The notes under the pieces are model-generated. The model worked only from the letters and a program-made list of their open reading frames with translations, was not told the DNA's origin and ran no database searches. DNA of 64,000 nt from Sinohyriopsis cumingii (lineage: Eukaryota; Mollusca; Bivalvia; Unionida; Unionidae): NCBI GenBank assembly GCA_028554795.2, contig CM068839.1, positions 15,965,220 to 16,029,219 on the forward strand, written 5' to 3'. A program made the translations under genes and the position numbers. Positions 1 to 13,123 of this stretch are shown in pieces. Position 1 is the first letter of the stretch; the number at the start of each line of letters is the position of its first letter.

Positions 1-1255
1 ACATGGATGATGCTTTTGATAGTTGTACATCTGTGCTCAGTACCGCACACACGCTTTTTGTGCACGATTCGAACACATTTATTCACTCAGAAAACAAGGC
101 AAAACAATTTTAAAAATGCAGGACTGCTGAAACCTAATGGTATATACCAACCTTATGGTTAAGAGGTCAACTACATATTTGATGCACTTGTGATGGGTGT
201 TAGAGTGCATTTTGCTCACATGATCTTGTCGCATAATAGTACTACAGTTACGACAACGTTCGACAAACACATACCTCACTGGCAGAATAAAATTCGTCAT
301 TCCATCACATCAGAGTATTGCTTTGCTTTACGCAACATAGAACCGGAGAAAACCTAACATATATCAATTCCAAAGCTCAGCCTATACATCTGGATAGTGT
401 CATACGATGGTAAAAGGAGATGCTAGTAGATTATTAGTAAATAGCTTATGTGAAATGTTTGTGAAATGCATTACCAGACCTTCTTAGAAATTATGATCTC
501 TTCTGCAGAATTACTAGAACATGACGTGATACATACAAAATATGTGATTGTGATACATCATATAAAATTAGTTTAATTTGGTGGCAGAACAACACAAGTA
601 TTTTATTAATTAACCATACACAGTAGATGATCAGGTAAGTCTTTCGCCGACGCAGATTCGGTAAGATGTTCAAAAACAGATGCTTATTAAACGATGTTGA
701 TAAAAACATTCGACGACATTTCAATGACCAATGAAATACATGCACTTTGTATCTCTAATGTTATCATGCAACGTTATAATGTTTAAAAAAGTTGAAAAAA
801 TCATTCTGTTTCAATAGCCTGAAACTGCTGCGTACGTTGATGTTAGTGTTTTCTCGTCATCTAGTCATTGTGACGTCAGTGAAGTTAGTATAATGTAATA
901 ACAATCATCGGCTTGATGGAAGTTCATTTATTTGTTGACCTGGCATCACTAACAGCAAAGTAATCAATATTTTTAGGCACGAAAAAGGAATGATGTCTTC
1001 ACTTCTTTGATTGAAAACTGTGAGTAAGTACATTAAAACTTATGAGTGCATTTAGAAATTGTGGTGTGTGTGTTTGTGTTGTTTTTTTTTCCAGTGCATA
1101 CATTTCATTATGAGGCACTTTTCTTTGTATATAGCCGGATGATCGACCTCTAAACTCTTACCAACTGGATAAGTATAACTGCCATTACTTCCAAGTCGCA
1201 TTCAGAGAGCCGAAGTTATATTCGACTGGCGTCGGAAAGAGATGACAGATCATGT

Positions 1256-1362
1256 TCCTCACAGCTCAGACTCTTTCAGAATATTCCGTTGCCGTAAGGT
1301 TGTTTTGACCCCTGGGTCATCTAAACATTGGTCCATCACCTCTGCACATTAGTACGCGAGCA
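1256..1362 (+). repeat. Dispersed repeat, copy 1
   Basis: About 105 bp resembles 38245-38355. Shared blocks include ACTCTTTCAGAATAT, AAGG.TGTTTTGACC.CTGGGT, ATCTAAAC and TTAGTA.GCGAGCA. The two copies differ by substitutions and small indels, so this is an old interspersed repeat. No terminal repeats or coding capacity are visible and the class is unknown. Confidence 0.6.
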
Positions 1363-2894
1363 TATTGAAATGAATCCTACATCTCTAATCACTGATTGAA
1401 ATATAATCAAACGTAACGATATCGGCTATAATTTTGCCGTTATAGATATCATGTGCCGTCCGCTGGGCACTGCTTTGTAAAGTGATCATCCCTGTGTAAG
1501 ATCTCTACAAGTAAAGAATTCCTGACATTGTCCTCCCACGACTTAGGTAAAATCTTCACATTCTGCAATGCATAAAATGCAATATAAATCGAATGTGGCG
1601 CAGTCATCATACAGTTGGTGACGCAATTATCAGTGTCATTTTACGACCAAGTTATATTGTTGTGGCAATGTTTTTATCCTTTCAAAATAGACCACATTAT
1701 TTTATGATTGCCGGTGAAGTTTTGGATTTTTGAAATAAAATAATTTTGATGATTCATTTTACTGGAATGCTAGATCTATTTTCCACTGCCGCGTCGATGA
1801 CCTTATGGCCAAGAAATAGGAGCTAAATTGCTTGATCTAGTGATAAGTATGACTGACTCGCATGCAAACGAACCGATTCCAAGGCCCTCAATGTGCACAT
1901 ACTTTGTTTTTTCTTCATTTTATTTTTATGTGTTGTTTTACCTTGAATTGGAATGAAGAATTTTGTTTTTACGGACATTTTCTGTGGAAATTTACACAAA
2001 ACACAGCAGAACATAAACAATAAACCGCTGACATTATCACGCTGGATACAGTACGAAACCAGCTACATCGATCCTTTATATACACAGTGCTAGCCAATAC
2101 CATTGGGCGTAAAATAAAAAGAAAATGTGCTTCCTGCGAGAAAATAACGGCGTGAAAAACTTAAATATTTTAATGAAAAATATGTTTTCATTTGTTTCAA
2201 GCAAAGATCCTCTCTGTGAGGAGTATTGTGTCCAGCCTCATGAAGCTATCGTAATAGGAATGTGCTCGGCCTTTTCCGTCGCGTGTTAGAATAAGACATT
2301 GGATGGAAATAGAAGGCATCATAATTGTGTCACTGGTTGTTATTACGCGTCATCGCGGAAAGTAGCGTAAGGAATAATCTGAGGGTACTGAAACAGAAAA
2401 ACTTTATTTTTGTCATTCCCTGATTGAAGGAATAACTTTAAAGTGTATTTCATTGACGGTTAAAATATGGTTGAATTTTTTTCTTCTCAATACTAATCTT
2501 GCAAAACTTCATTTCCAAATGAGTTTTTGCTCAGAAGATGAATGGTTACTAATGACAGTACCTGCATGGCTGGCTAATGGCTTAGCATTTCTATGTCTGT
2601 TTTCGTTACTTTTTTTCGAATTTAGAGTAAACTTGTGTAAAAATAATTGCAGCCACTTCTGCACGAAAGTTATTTCAACTTTCTGGCAGTGGTACTTAGA
2701 GAACGGGAGTGCTACCTAGGTGGCAGTTTAAATCTTGCACTGTGGGGATCTATTCTTCGCGTTTCTAGCCAGATATTAGACACCCCCAAAGCACACCAAT
2801 TTCGAAAGTATTACTACGATTACGTCCAAATCCAATTGAGAGTGGAAGTGTATCGACTATCACTGAAAAGTGAAGATGTTCCAGATGGACGCAG

Positions 2895-3150
2895 GTGGTC
2901 GCATTCGGACCACCTCTGCTATTTTACGAGACTGAAATTTATATTCAGTATATGTCGCGCAGTAATTTAGAGAAAATGATATATTTTATTCGCCGGAAAT
3001 TCGCGAAAAAGAAACTGCAATCTATTTGCACCACCTTGGCTATTTGTACGACTGGATTGGTCGTTAGATTAACCGAAATAGTTCAATGCAATCACAAATT
3101 TTCGGTCAATTTTCGTTTCATAAATAGCCGAGGCGGTCCGAATAGCAGCT
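2895..3150. repeat. Imperfect inverted repeat, possible MITE
   Basis: The left arm at about 2895-2925 (GCATTCGGACCACCTCTGCT) is an imperfect reverse complement of the right arm at about 3120-3147 (GGCGGTCCGAATAGC preceded by AAATAGCCGA). About 200 bp lie between the arms. This could be a worn non-autonomous DNA transposon; I could not find a target duplication. Confidence 0.35.
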
Positions 3151-4159
3151 ATCCACATTAATTCTAGGTGTGATTGACCTCGAAGTTGCGAAGGGGGCGA
3201 TTCTACTCGCCATTTCCTTTCCTTGAAGTCGTGACCTAAAAAAATTGTTTTGTTGTGACTCATTTCGAATCTACTTTTAAAGGGTTCTTAGACCTTCGGC
3301 TTCAGGTGCTAGAAGTACAACTCGACGTCTATAATGTATACAACTCCTCAAGCAATGTTCTGTTGGACGCTTCGTGCAAGTCAAATGTTGATCTTAATGT
3401 CTGTCCCAGGTATGCACACACATCAGTTGGACGTCACCATTTTAATAAAGGTCGGTACAAAGCATCATTCGAGTTTGTGTTTAATTCTTGTTTTTAACAT
3501 GCCGATTATAGGTTGATTATGTGTTATAATAAAAGGTGCATGTAATTGAAATGCCTACGTTCAGATTTTAAACAAAATGTTGAAATGAGAGGGACATAAA
3601 AATAGGGATCTAAATTTCAAATACATGTGTATATTTTAGCTTGTGGCATCAGAATGCGGACATTTTCGAAAGCTCATAGCTTCACTTTGCATTACGCAGA
3701 AAACACTGTACTCTTAAAAAACGTAAAGTGTCTGGTAACTTTTTCTTCGAGTTTAGTTTGGTTTGGTTGCAGCGTATTTACCTTTTTATTTTGTCCTATG
3801 GTGTAGCTTTACTTTTATTTGGAAAGCTTTGTCTTCTTAGGGATTTTGGCAAGCATTTTGTCTCTACCAAGTTTGCTACTTAGCTTGTGCTCGGCATTGT
3901 AGTCTGAATTGTGCTGATGTGTCATTACAAGCTATACATACATACATACATACATGCATACCATTTATACTTGCTTATAATACGAGTCAAACTGCAAACA
4001 ACAGACCATGATCTACCGTCGCATAATAAGCATGCAGATCAGGATATATGTTGTTTGTTCTACTGATTACTCCTAAAAAATTACACGGACCCTATTGCGC
4101 AGGCAGAGCTGGGTCTGTATAGAGTGCAGCTGGAGTCGACTTATAAGCGAGCACAAAAC

Positions 4160-4320
4160 AGTACATACATTCATGCATCTATACATACATACGTGCGTGC
4201 GTGCGTACGTGCATGCGTGCGTGCGTACGTACTTACGTACGTACGTACATACATACATACATATATACATACATACATACATACATACATACATACATAC
4301 ATACATACGTACATACATAG
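4160..4320. repeat. Compound (ACAT)n/(ACGT)n microsatellite
   Basis: A tetranucleotide array alternates ACAT, GCGT and ACGT blocks. A shorter ACAT run lies near 3938. Both strands read open through it (Tyr/Ile/His-rich on one strand, Tyr/Met/Cys/Val-rich on the other), but those frames are a by-product of the repeat. Confidence 0.9.
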
Positions 4321-4880
4321 AGAGAATGTTTCAACGCATCAAAAATGCTCATTTAAACGAATAACAAAACGTTTATTTAGATATTTCTTTAAGTGCGACG
4401 TTATACCTTTAATCGATCAGTATGAAAGCAATTTATGTTCCTAATTCACAGATGTAAGAAAATTACCTTTTTTGCGGGAAAAGGTACCTTTTTTCCATAA
4501 ATGTTCCAAGGTATTTTGTTTTTAAATTATTTGTAGATATGAAATCCTCCGACGTTAACTGGAAATTTTACCAATGCAACTCATTGTTTCCATGCAACTA
4601 ATTCCTCCACGTTGGAACACTTTAAGTGTATGATTTTCTTTTAATTGAAGCTGCACATTTTAATTCCAAATCACTTTTGCTAAAGCTCATGATAAAAAAG
4701 AGGACTGAATCTTTTCTATCAGATATTTAACTCTTGCCAAGCTAGGCTCGAATCTTTTATAATTTGCGGTTATAAATCGCAATAATTGTTTTCTTGGAAA
4801 AATAAAGATTAAAAAGAAATAAGATGAATAGAAAGTGTGAAATAAAAATGACGATAGTGGTGATGATGACCAAAACTACC

Positions 4881-4888
4881 TTATTATT

Positions 4889-4960
<72 letters not shown>

Positions 4961-4972
4961 GTTGTTGTTGAT
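4881..4972. repeat. (ATC)n(ATT)n microsatellite
   Basis: A trinucleotide tract runs from ATT to ATC and back to a long ATT block, ending in GTTGTTGTTG. No coding role is evident. Confidence 0.9.
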
Positions 4973-5163
4973 TTTACTGTTGCTGCTACTGTGATTATTT
5001 AGAAAACATAATTAAAATTCATTAAAATTATAAGACTTACAGCAAAAAACAAGATATTTTGCAAGAGAAGATTGCTGATGAAGCCGTCAATAGACGAAAA
5101 GCAGCGATGCCATAAATAGTCATTTATATAACTTGTGGTAAATTGTGTCAGCTGTATAGTTAG

Positions 5164-5807
5164 TTATATGTTTACGTTTGTATTTAAGTCATGTAAATGT
5201 TTACGTGTGTATTTAAGTTATGTACATGTTTACGTGTGTATTTAAGTCATGTAAATGTTTACGTGTGTATTTAAGTCGTGTAAATGTTTACGTGTGTATT
5301 TAAGTCGTGTAAATGTCTACGTGTGTATTTAAGTCATATAAATGTTTACGTGTGTATTTAAGTCATGTAAATGTTTACGTGTGTATTTAAGTCATGTAAA
5401 TGTTTACGTGTGTATTTAAGTCGTGTATATGTTTACGTGTGTATTTAAGTCATGTAAATGTTTACGTGTGTATTTAAGTCATTTAAATGTTTACGTATGT
5501 ATTTAAGTCATGTATATGTTTCCGTGTGTATTTAAGTCGTGTAAATGTTTACGTATGTATTTAAGTCATGTAAATATTTACGTGTGTATTTAAGTCATGT
5601 AAATGTTTACGTGTGTATTTAAGTCATGTAAATGTTTACGTGTGTATTTAAGTCATGTATATGTTTACGTGTGTATTTAAGTCATGTAAATGTTTACGTG
5701 TGTATTTAAGTCGTGTAAATGTTTACATGTGTATTTAAGTCATGTATATGTTTCCGTGTGTATTTAAGTCGTGTAAATGTTTACGTGTGTATTTAAGTCA
5801 TGTAAAG
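5164..5807. repeat. 29-bp minisatellite, about 22 copies
   Basis: The unit is about ATGTAAATGTTTACGTGTGT followed by ATTTAAGTC (29 bp), repeated with few substitutions (GTGTAAATG, ATGTATATG, TTCCGTG variants). The period is not a multiple of 3, so no long frame is kept. Confidence 0.9.
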
Positions 5808-6792
5808 ATTATTGTGCAGCTTGTATTCTATAGAAGACAAGTGGTTGCCAGAAAGACCTACTTGAACACAAATTCGCCATGTTTTGTAAATGCAATTCTG
5901 CCAAGTTTGAATAAATCTGCTCACGTGTTGTTTTTTTAAGACGTCAGAAGTAAGGCTTCATATGGTTACCATGGAAATTAACTTAGAAATTACCAGTTAG
6001 AGAAAAGTCTTTTATGTAAATTGTCTATTAAAATCTGGAGAGGCACAGCCTTGGCACTTGATCAGTTCGATAACACCACGGCTTATATTCCGCGTGCGAC
6101 GGTTATGGATGTCGTGAATATTGATTTCCCAAAATATAAAAACCTATATAAGATATTTTGACACTGTTATCATTCTATGATGAGCCTGTAACAATGTCCA
6201 TGTTAACGCTGATTTCCCTTTCATGATTTAAAGTCTCTTAAAAACTCACGAAAAATGTGAAGATAAATGGTTCTGAAAACAAAGAAAGAAAGAATTCTAT
6301 CTTGCTTTAAAAATGTATTTATATTAACTCTGCGCTCTCTATAATACTAAGAAAAATCAGGAAAACTGCACCTCCATATCTGGCTAAAATGGACCCCCCC
6401 CCCCCAGTTTTGCAGTGTTCATAAGGGACGATCAAGTAATGGGTGTGAGGGTTGACGGATACCTGGTTTTTTGGTTGTTTTTTTTTTTTGAAAATAAAAA
6501 AAATGTCCGGCTCTTAATTAGCTCGAAGAAATTGTCTTGCTCTAATTGTTAGAAAATAAAACCCCAATCATGTCCATTATAATAGTTGAAAGAAAATTTT
6601 AAATACTCTTAAGGTAAAAGAAGCAAAAACAACAAAAATCTCCCGGCGTGAAAGAATATTCCAGCTCCCCCACCCCGAAAATTATTTCGTCGGTCCCACT
6701 ATTTGTAATTGGGACCGTTTCTGTATATACCATGCGGAAAAGTTCCATCCAACTAACTCAACCTGTTTATTACAACTGGGCTCTATCAACAC

Positions 6793-6799
<7 letters not shown>

Positions 6800-6842
<43 letters not shown>

Positions 6843-6945
6843 GGCCGGGCTGAGACTCGAACCCTAGCAAACAAGACGTCAGAGGTCAGTGATCGGTAAA
6901 GGCGAGCCCCCTATTCGGTTCGGCCACCCGGCGCACTACACGGAT
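6800..6945 (-). repeat. tRNA-derived SINE-like head with (GA)n tail
   Basis: Read on the minus strand, 6945-6845 begins GGGTGGCCGAACCG (A-box-like), continues to GGTTCGAGTCTC (B-box-like) and then runs into a (GA)n tract at 6800-6841. The order tRNA-like promoter then simple tail fits a short SINE. I saw no clear target duplication, and a degenerate tRNA pseudogene is the alternative. Confidence 0.45.
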
Positions 6946-7335
6946 GGGAACAGCTGATAATAGTTCATCGTTCCATACACGTACACAGATGGGAACAACT
7001 ACTAATGGTTAATCGTTAATCGTTCCATACATATACACAGATGGGAAAAACTAATAATGGTTGATTATTCCATCCGTGTATACAGATGGGAAAAGCTACT
7101 AATGGTTGATTGTTCCATACATCTACACAGATTGGAAAAGTTACTAACGTTTGATCGTTCCATACATGTACACCGACTGGAAAAGCTGCTAACGGTTCAT
7201 CGTTCCATACATGTACACATATTGGGAAAGCTACTAATGGTTGATTGTTCCGTTCATGAAGAGAGAAGGGAAAATCTACTAATGGTTGATTGTTCCATTC
7301 ATGAAGAGAGAAGGGAAAATCTACTAATGGTTTGA
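6943..7335. repeat. 45-bp minisatellite, about 9 copies
   Basis: The unit is about GGTTGATTGTTCCATACATG followed by TACACAGATGGGAAAAGCTACTAAT, 45 bp. Because 45 is a multiple of 3, both strands show frames of 90-120 codons that are artefacts of the repeat. The two last units carry a changed core (CATTCATGAAGAGAGAAGG). Confidence 0.9.
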
Positions 7336-7425
7336 TCGGTCTTCGGCACATTGCCCGATAAGAGCAAACACTTCTTCCCAAACATTTTCCCTCGACTATT
7401 CCATATGAATAAAATGTGATCTATC

Positions 7426-7428
<3 letters not shown>

Positions 7429-7466
<38 letters not shown>
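7429..7466. repeat. (AG)n microsatellite
   Basis: A pure AG run of about 18 units. It is complementary to the CT run at 6800-6841 about 600 bp upstream, so the two could pair as an inverted repeat. Confidence 0.9.
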
Positions 7467-7467
<1 letters not shown>

Positions 7468-8071
7468 CCAATCTTCACAATAGATATGTCTCCTACAGCC
7501 CATTGATGGTTTGGATATTCTCAACCCCATTACATGACTGCCATTATTGTTTGTTTGATTTCATGTGAGAAAAGAAGATAAAACAGATATCATTTAATAG
7601 CCAGTCTTTGCGTAACCGAAATTGGCAATATTTTATAAAGCCGTAGATAAAAGTATTAAATATTTTGATATTTCATTAGCTTGGACAGCATGTCTTCAGC
7701 GCAGAAACTTATCTTCAATACATTAGTTTATGATATATTTCAATATTGTTCCAACGAAATGTATTGTTATATTTTTACTTGCACAAAGTATATGCAACAG
7801 TTGACTAAAATACTACATAATGAAAAATTGCGGATCCTATAAAGGTAGCAGTTATACTATTAGCCTATGGTTATAGTGTACGTTTTGCTAGATATGAAAA
7901 TTACATCAACAGCTGTCGGGAAATACTCTGGGGGCTAATAGATTCAATTCGACTTGTGAATCTACCGATAAAAGACAAAGTGAGGAACGAACAACGCTTC
8001 CATTAATTATTCAACTCTCGGCAGAATAGTTAAATAGAAAGAGTGAAAGACTTATCAATCTTTGTCTTCAG

Positions 8072-8211
8072 GTACATGAGGACCTTCTACCATTCAAATG
8101 CAACTTCTGCAGCCGACTTTTTCGACACAAGCGGAGCCGGGACCGTCACGTCAAGCTACACACTGGCGACAAGAAATATAAGTGTACACAATGCGACTCA
8201 GCGTTCGCCAG
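8072..8211 (+). CDS. ZNF423/521: ZNF423/ZNF521-like zinc-finger protein, first exon in window
   Basis: This internal exon is bounded by TTTGTCTTCAG acceptor and GTATGTGAG donor. It encodes [20 protein letters not shown] and on through [12 protein letters not shown]: one complete C2H2 finger and the first half of a second ([12 protein letters not shown]). It ends in phase 2, and the 34255 exon supplies the rest (SDHLKSHMKIH). The finger series matches the vertebrate ZNF423/ZNF521 order as I know it. Those proteins are nuclear DNA-binding cofactors of EBF and SMAD factors. The intron after it is 26,043 bp and contains a satellite array and a complete Polinton. Upstream exons and the start codon are outside the window. 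Confidence 0.9.
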
Positions 8212-8376
8212 GTATGTGAGCCTTGGTTTATTACAAATAAGATATGTTTTTATACTTGCTAATCCCAAAACCTTATTTCAACTATCTTTAACCCGCTTCA
8301 AGTTATCGCATATTGCTGTTTCAAGCTCTTCAAACAACGAACCTGAAAGTCTGTCATGGAACTGATTAAACTATGT

Positions 8377-8811
8377 TTGTATAAGGTTTTGTGTTGAAGT
8401 GCTCGTAAAGGACTTACTTTTAGTGTAAGGTTTTGTGTTGGACTTCTCGTAAAGGGCTTACTTTTAGTGTAAGGTTTTGTGTTGAACTGCTCGTAAAGGA
8501 CTTACTTTTAGTGTAAGGTTTTGTGTTGAACTGCTCGTAAAGGACTTACTTTTAGTGTAAAGTTTTGTGTTGAACTGCTCGTAAAGGACTTACTTTTAGT
8601 GTAAGGTTTTGTGTTGAACTGCTCGTAAAGGACTTACTTTTAGTGTAAGGTTTTGTGTTGAACTGCTCGTAAGGACTTACTTTTAGTGTAAGGTTTTGTG
8701 TTAAACTGTTCGTAAAGGACTTTTAGTGTAAGGTTATGTGTTGAACAAATCGTAAAGTATTTACTTTTAGTGTAAAGTTTTGTGTTAAACTGCTCGTAAA
8801 GGACTTTTGAC
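8377..8811. repeat. 44-bp minisatellite, about 10 copies
   Basis: The unit is about GTGTAAGGTTTTGTGTTGAA followed by CTGCTCGTAAAGGACTTACTTTTA, 44 bp, lying 165 bp inside the intron. Each unit contains GTAAGG, a fair match to a 5' splice-site core, and TTACTTTTAG, a weak 3' splice-site-like string. That could produce cryptic splicing but nothing shows that it does. Confidence 0.9.
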
Positions 8812-10794
8812 GCGATTTGTTAAATCTCAAAGCCTGTTGAGGAGCCACGTCGAATACCAAAAACTACGTTTTTCCTTCTCGGTCTTAAGCTTGTTTACAT
8901 TTCTGTAGCATCTTTTTTTGCAGTTGTTTTTTATTATCTTCTCTTATTCAAGAGATTGCAAATGGAAACAATATCATAGGGTATATTAAATATTGGCAGT
9001 AAAGTCAATATATAGCCAGCATTACAGAATACGTCACTATCAGCTGCGAATATACGATCCAGCAGTAGAAATTAATTTATCTTTTGTTTGTTTTATTTTC
9101 ACAATCATATAAATAAGACAGATACGTATGGTAACGGTAATTGATTTGGGTAGAAACAGTATATGTAAGGTTTTACCTTCTAAAGAAATAGTGCATGCGA
9201 AGTGTTGTCAGCTACATACATATTGCATGGGAAGTTTTACCGACTACAGAAATGATGCGTGGGAAGACTTACCAGTTACACAAATATTAGCTAAAATTAA
9301 TTTTCCGCAGCATTTGATTTAATATATATACGAAAGTAAGGTGAGATTCACTTATGGATGCATAGATGTATTAAATGGGACTTGTATAGAGTAACTTTTG
9401 ATTGATTGCTTTATGCCATTTACCAGACTCTATGCTCTGTAATACGTTTACAAGAATCAGCGTTTCATTCTTACAAGCTCTAACGCTACGTAGTCGTGAT
9501 TATTAATTTATATCGGGAACATAGTCGTGAATTTTAATTTGCATCGGGAACCTTACGTATTCTTCCCTTTTTAGACCAATTAAACTCTCAGTTAAGTTTT
9601 ATTTTTACTTGGTCCTCAAATTATCAGTGCAGTTTATGCCAGGCAAAATAATAATTTTGCATTTAAGAAAGGTTTTTCAAAATCAATGCGTACAGTTGCC
9701 GGCGTTTGGAAGAAGGCAACGGCTTTTGAGATTGCGTATTGCTCGTAGACTGACTGTTTTGTGCAAAGAGATATGATATAAGTTTGAAAATTTAGACATC
9801 GCTTGGGAAATTTCTTCAATTCCATAATTGATGATAATGACAAGGTATCTACCTTGAGAAATTATAAAATAGAGATGATTGGAATACTCTGATTTCAGCC
9901 TGCCCACGTCCTTCGTGAATGCGTTACCTAATAGCTCTCACGAGGAATCCGGAGACATTTACGTAGCCATATTTGCTCCTTCGTTATCGTGGCACGATAC
10001 TTCAAGGGAGGCGAGTAATTGGGAGCACGTTGCAGATTTGATTTCCCCAGTGGTCGTGCAGATTTTAATGGCTCCCTCGGGCAACACGAGAATGCGATCA
10101 TAATGTGTGAGTTAGGCTTGCAGATAAAATAACAACAGAACGAGTGTTGCCACGGTTTTAATGGTCAAATATTTCATTTTGTTAAAGCTTAGAATTTCGC
10201 AATAGCTTCAAGAATTGCGTAGCTTGGGGAATACAATCTTCCAGATATGTCTCAACTTTGATGTATCCTTGTGCGCATGAACAAGATAAATCGAGAAATA
10301 GCAGTATCGAAGGATCTATTGAGGATTCGTAATCGTTTTCCATGCATATCAACGGATATTTGAGAGATTATCTGGGCTCTAAATATTGTCTAAATCTACA
10401 TTTTGTGTGTAAATTTGAACATTAATAAAGATCGGTGATTCGTGCGAGTCTTATAGATGCATTTTGGATATTGCACTTTTATCGAAATTTCAAGCATGTT
10501 AGTAACAATACTAAATCATTGAAAAAGCAACATTTCTTTTCGCATGAGTTCTAATGTATCTGACTTGTGACCTCTAATAGGAGACCGCCTTCTCGGAAAA
10601 TTAAACTGCCCCCCTCCCCTCCACTTTAGGTGCATACTGTGAATTCCATTATTCGTGGAATACAAATTTTCGTGGAAGCCGTTACGAGCTTTAAATTAAA
10701 GTATCGGACGGAGGTTGTAATATTTCTGTAATACGCATGTCAGAAAGTTTCAGTAACAAACAAAGTATGATTTTTGTGTGTAAAACTATGATTA
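8812..10794. other. Intronic DNA without recognised features
   Basis: About 2 kb of unique A/T-rich intron between two tandem arrays. Short open frames on both strands lack codon bias, conserved motifs or splice context. I see no gene or mobile element. Confidence 0.55.
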
Positions 10795-13123
10795 ATAATG
10801 CTTACGAAGATTTAACATTGTCTTGCCCAAGGCATTGGTAACGGTGAACATGATGTAGTTAAAATTTAGCCCTGTCTTGCCCAAGGCATTGGTAACGGTG
10901 AACATGATGTAGTTAAAATTTAGCCCTGTCTTGACCAGGGTATTGGTAACGGTGAACATGATGTAGTTAAAATTTAGCCCTGTCTTGCCCAAGGCATTGG
11001 TAACGGTGAACATGATGTAGTTAAAATTTAGCCCTGTCTTGACCAGGGTATTGGTAACGGTGAACATGATGTAGTTAAAATTTAGCCCTGTCTTGCCCAA
11101 GGCATTGGTAACGGTGAACATGATGTAGTTAAAATTTAGCCCTGTCTTGCCCAAGACATTGGTAACGGTGAACATGATGTAGTTAATATTTAGCCCTGTC
11201 TTGCCCAAGGCATTGGTAACGGTGAACATGATGTAGTTAAAATTTAGCCCTGTCTTGCCCAAGGTATTGGTAACGGTGAACATGATGTAGTTAAAATTTA
11301 GCCCTGTCTTGACCAGGGTATTGGTAACGGTGAACATGATGTAGTTAAAATTTAGCCCGTCTTGCCCAAGGCATTGGTAACGGTGAACATGATGTAGTTA
11401 AAATTTAGCCCTGTCTTGCCCAAGGCATTGGTAACGGTGAACATGATGTAGTTAAAATTTAGCCCTGTCTTGACCAGGGTATTGTAAAAGCTGAAATTGT
11501 GTAGTTAAGATTTAACACTGTCTAATAGAACGCACTGATACCAGTGAGGATTGCGTAGTTAATATTTAACATTGCCTTGTATAGGACATTAGTAACACTG
11601 AAAATGGTGTAGTTAAAATTTAACCTTGTTTTGTCAAGGGCATTCGTTGAATTGAAAATGGTGTGGTTAAGATTTATCCTTGTCTTGTCAAGGGCAATAT
11701 TAGCAGTGGGCATGGTGTAGTTACAATTTAACCTAGTCCTGTCAAGGGCATTAGTAACATTTGACAAAATTTAGTACAGATTTAACATAGTCCTGTCAAG
11801 GGCATTAATAACATTTGACAAAATTTAGTACAGATTTAACATTGTCCTGTCAAGGGCATTAATAACATTTGACAAAATTTAGTACAGATTTAACATTGTC
11901 CTGTCAAGGGCATTAGTAACATTGGACAAGATGTAGTATAGATTTAACCTAGTCCTGTCATGGGCATTAATAACATTTGACAAAATTTAGTACAGATTTA
12001 ACATTGTCCTGTCAAGGGCATTAGTAACATTGGACAAGATGTAGTACAGATTTAACATAGTCCTGTCAAGGGCATTAATAACATTTGACAAAATTTAGTA
12101 CAGATTTAACATTGTCCTGTCAAGGGCATTAGTAACATTGGACAAGATGTAGTATAGATTTAACCTAGTCCTGTCATGGGCAATAATAACATTTGACAAA
12201 ATTTAGTACAGATTTAACATTGTCCTGTCAAGGGCATTAATAACATTTGACAAAATTAAGTACAGATTTAACATTGTCCTGTCAAGGGCATTAGTAACAT
12301 TGGACAAGATGTAGTATAGATTTAACCTAGTCCTGTCATGGGCATTAATAACATTTGACAAAATTTAGTACAGATTTAACATTGTCCTGTCAAGGGCATT
12401 AGTAACATTGGACAAGATGTAGTACATATTTAACATAGTCCTGTCAAGGGCATTAATAACATTTGACAAAATTTAGTACAGATTAAAATTGTCCTGTCAA
12501 GGGCATTAATAACATTGGACAAGATGTAGTACATATTTAACCTAGTCCTGTCATGGGCATTAATAACATTGGACAAGATGTAGTACAGATTTAACCTAGT
12601 CCTGTCATGGGCATTAATAACATTGGACAAGATGTAGTACATATTTAACCTAGTCCTGTCAGGTGCATTAATAACATTGGACAAGATGTAGTACATATTT
12701 AACCTAGTCCTGTCAGGTGCATTAATAACATTGGACAAGATGTAGTACAGATTTAACCTAGTCCTGTCATGGGCATTAATAACATTGGACAAGATGTAGT
12801 TCAGATTTAATCTAATCCTGTCAGGGCATTAGTAATATTGTACAAGATGTAGTACATATTTTACCAATTCCTGTCAAGAACATTAATATATTGGACAAGA
12901 CATAGTACAGATTTAATCTAATCCTGTCAGGGCATTAGTAATATTGGACAAGGTATAGTACAGATTTAACCTAGTCATGTAAAGAACATTAATAACATTG
13001 GACAAGATTGGACAAGATGTAGTACAGACTTAACCTAATCCTGTCAGAGCGTTAGTAACATTGGACAAGATGTATTAGAGATTTAACCTAGTCATGTCAA
13101 GGGCATTAGTAATATTGGGCAAG
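10795..13123. repeat. 54-bp satellite array, left of the Polinton
   Basis: Two related 54-bp subfamilies follow each other. From 10795 to about 11500 the unit is GTCTTGCCCAAGGCATTGGT..AACATGATGTAG..TTTAGCCCT. From about 11500 to 13123 it is GTCCTGTCAAGGGCATTAAT..GACAAGATGTAG..TTTAACCTA. They share the period and GGCATT, GATGTAG and ATTTA positions, so they have a common origin. The array is interrupted at 13123 by the Polinton and resumes at 31102. Because 54 is 18 codons, the minus strand keeps open frames of 80-180 codons that I do not treat as genes. Confidence 0.95.
13118..13123. repeat. Target-site duplication GGCAAG, left copy
   Basis: The six bases GGCAAG directly precede AGTAGTAAATGG, the element's first bases. 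The same six bases directly follow the right end at 31102-31107. A 6-bp duplication is the hallmark of Polinton integrase. The hexamer belongs to the host satellite unit (ATTGGGCAAG). Confidence 0.95.

Larger units (their letters stand above)
1..8071. other. Non-coding DNA upstream of the first visible zinc-finger exon
   Basis: I found no exon, conserved protein or RNA gene here. The stretch probably belongs to an intron of the ZNF423/521-like gene, because the exon at 8072 begins with a splice acceptor and its first zinc finger is not the protein N-terminus. What it does hold are tandem repeats, a dispersed repeat copy and a SINE-like fragment, listed separately. Open frames inside it are short and repeat-derived. 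Confidence 0.6.

Noticed and set aside
4073..4444. Tyr/His/Ile or Met/Tyr/Cys-rich frames
   Set aside because: They come from the ACAT microsatellite.
7016..7381. 121-codon minus-strand and 92-codon plus-strand frames
   Set aside because: They follow the 45-bp minisatellite, whose period is a multiple of 3.
10792..11337. 181-codon minus-strand frame of repeated 18-residue units
   Set aside because: The 54-bp satellite has a period divisible by 3, so a frame without stops persists by itself. There is no start context, and copies drift as DNA without codon preference.
10795..13123. Regular repeats that could look like a CRISPR array
   Set aside because: Units are contiguous 54-bp tandem copies with no unique spacers, in animal DNA with no cas genes.
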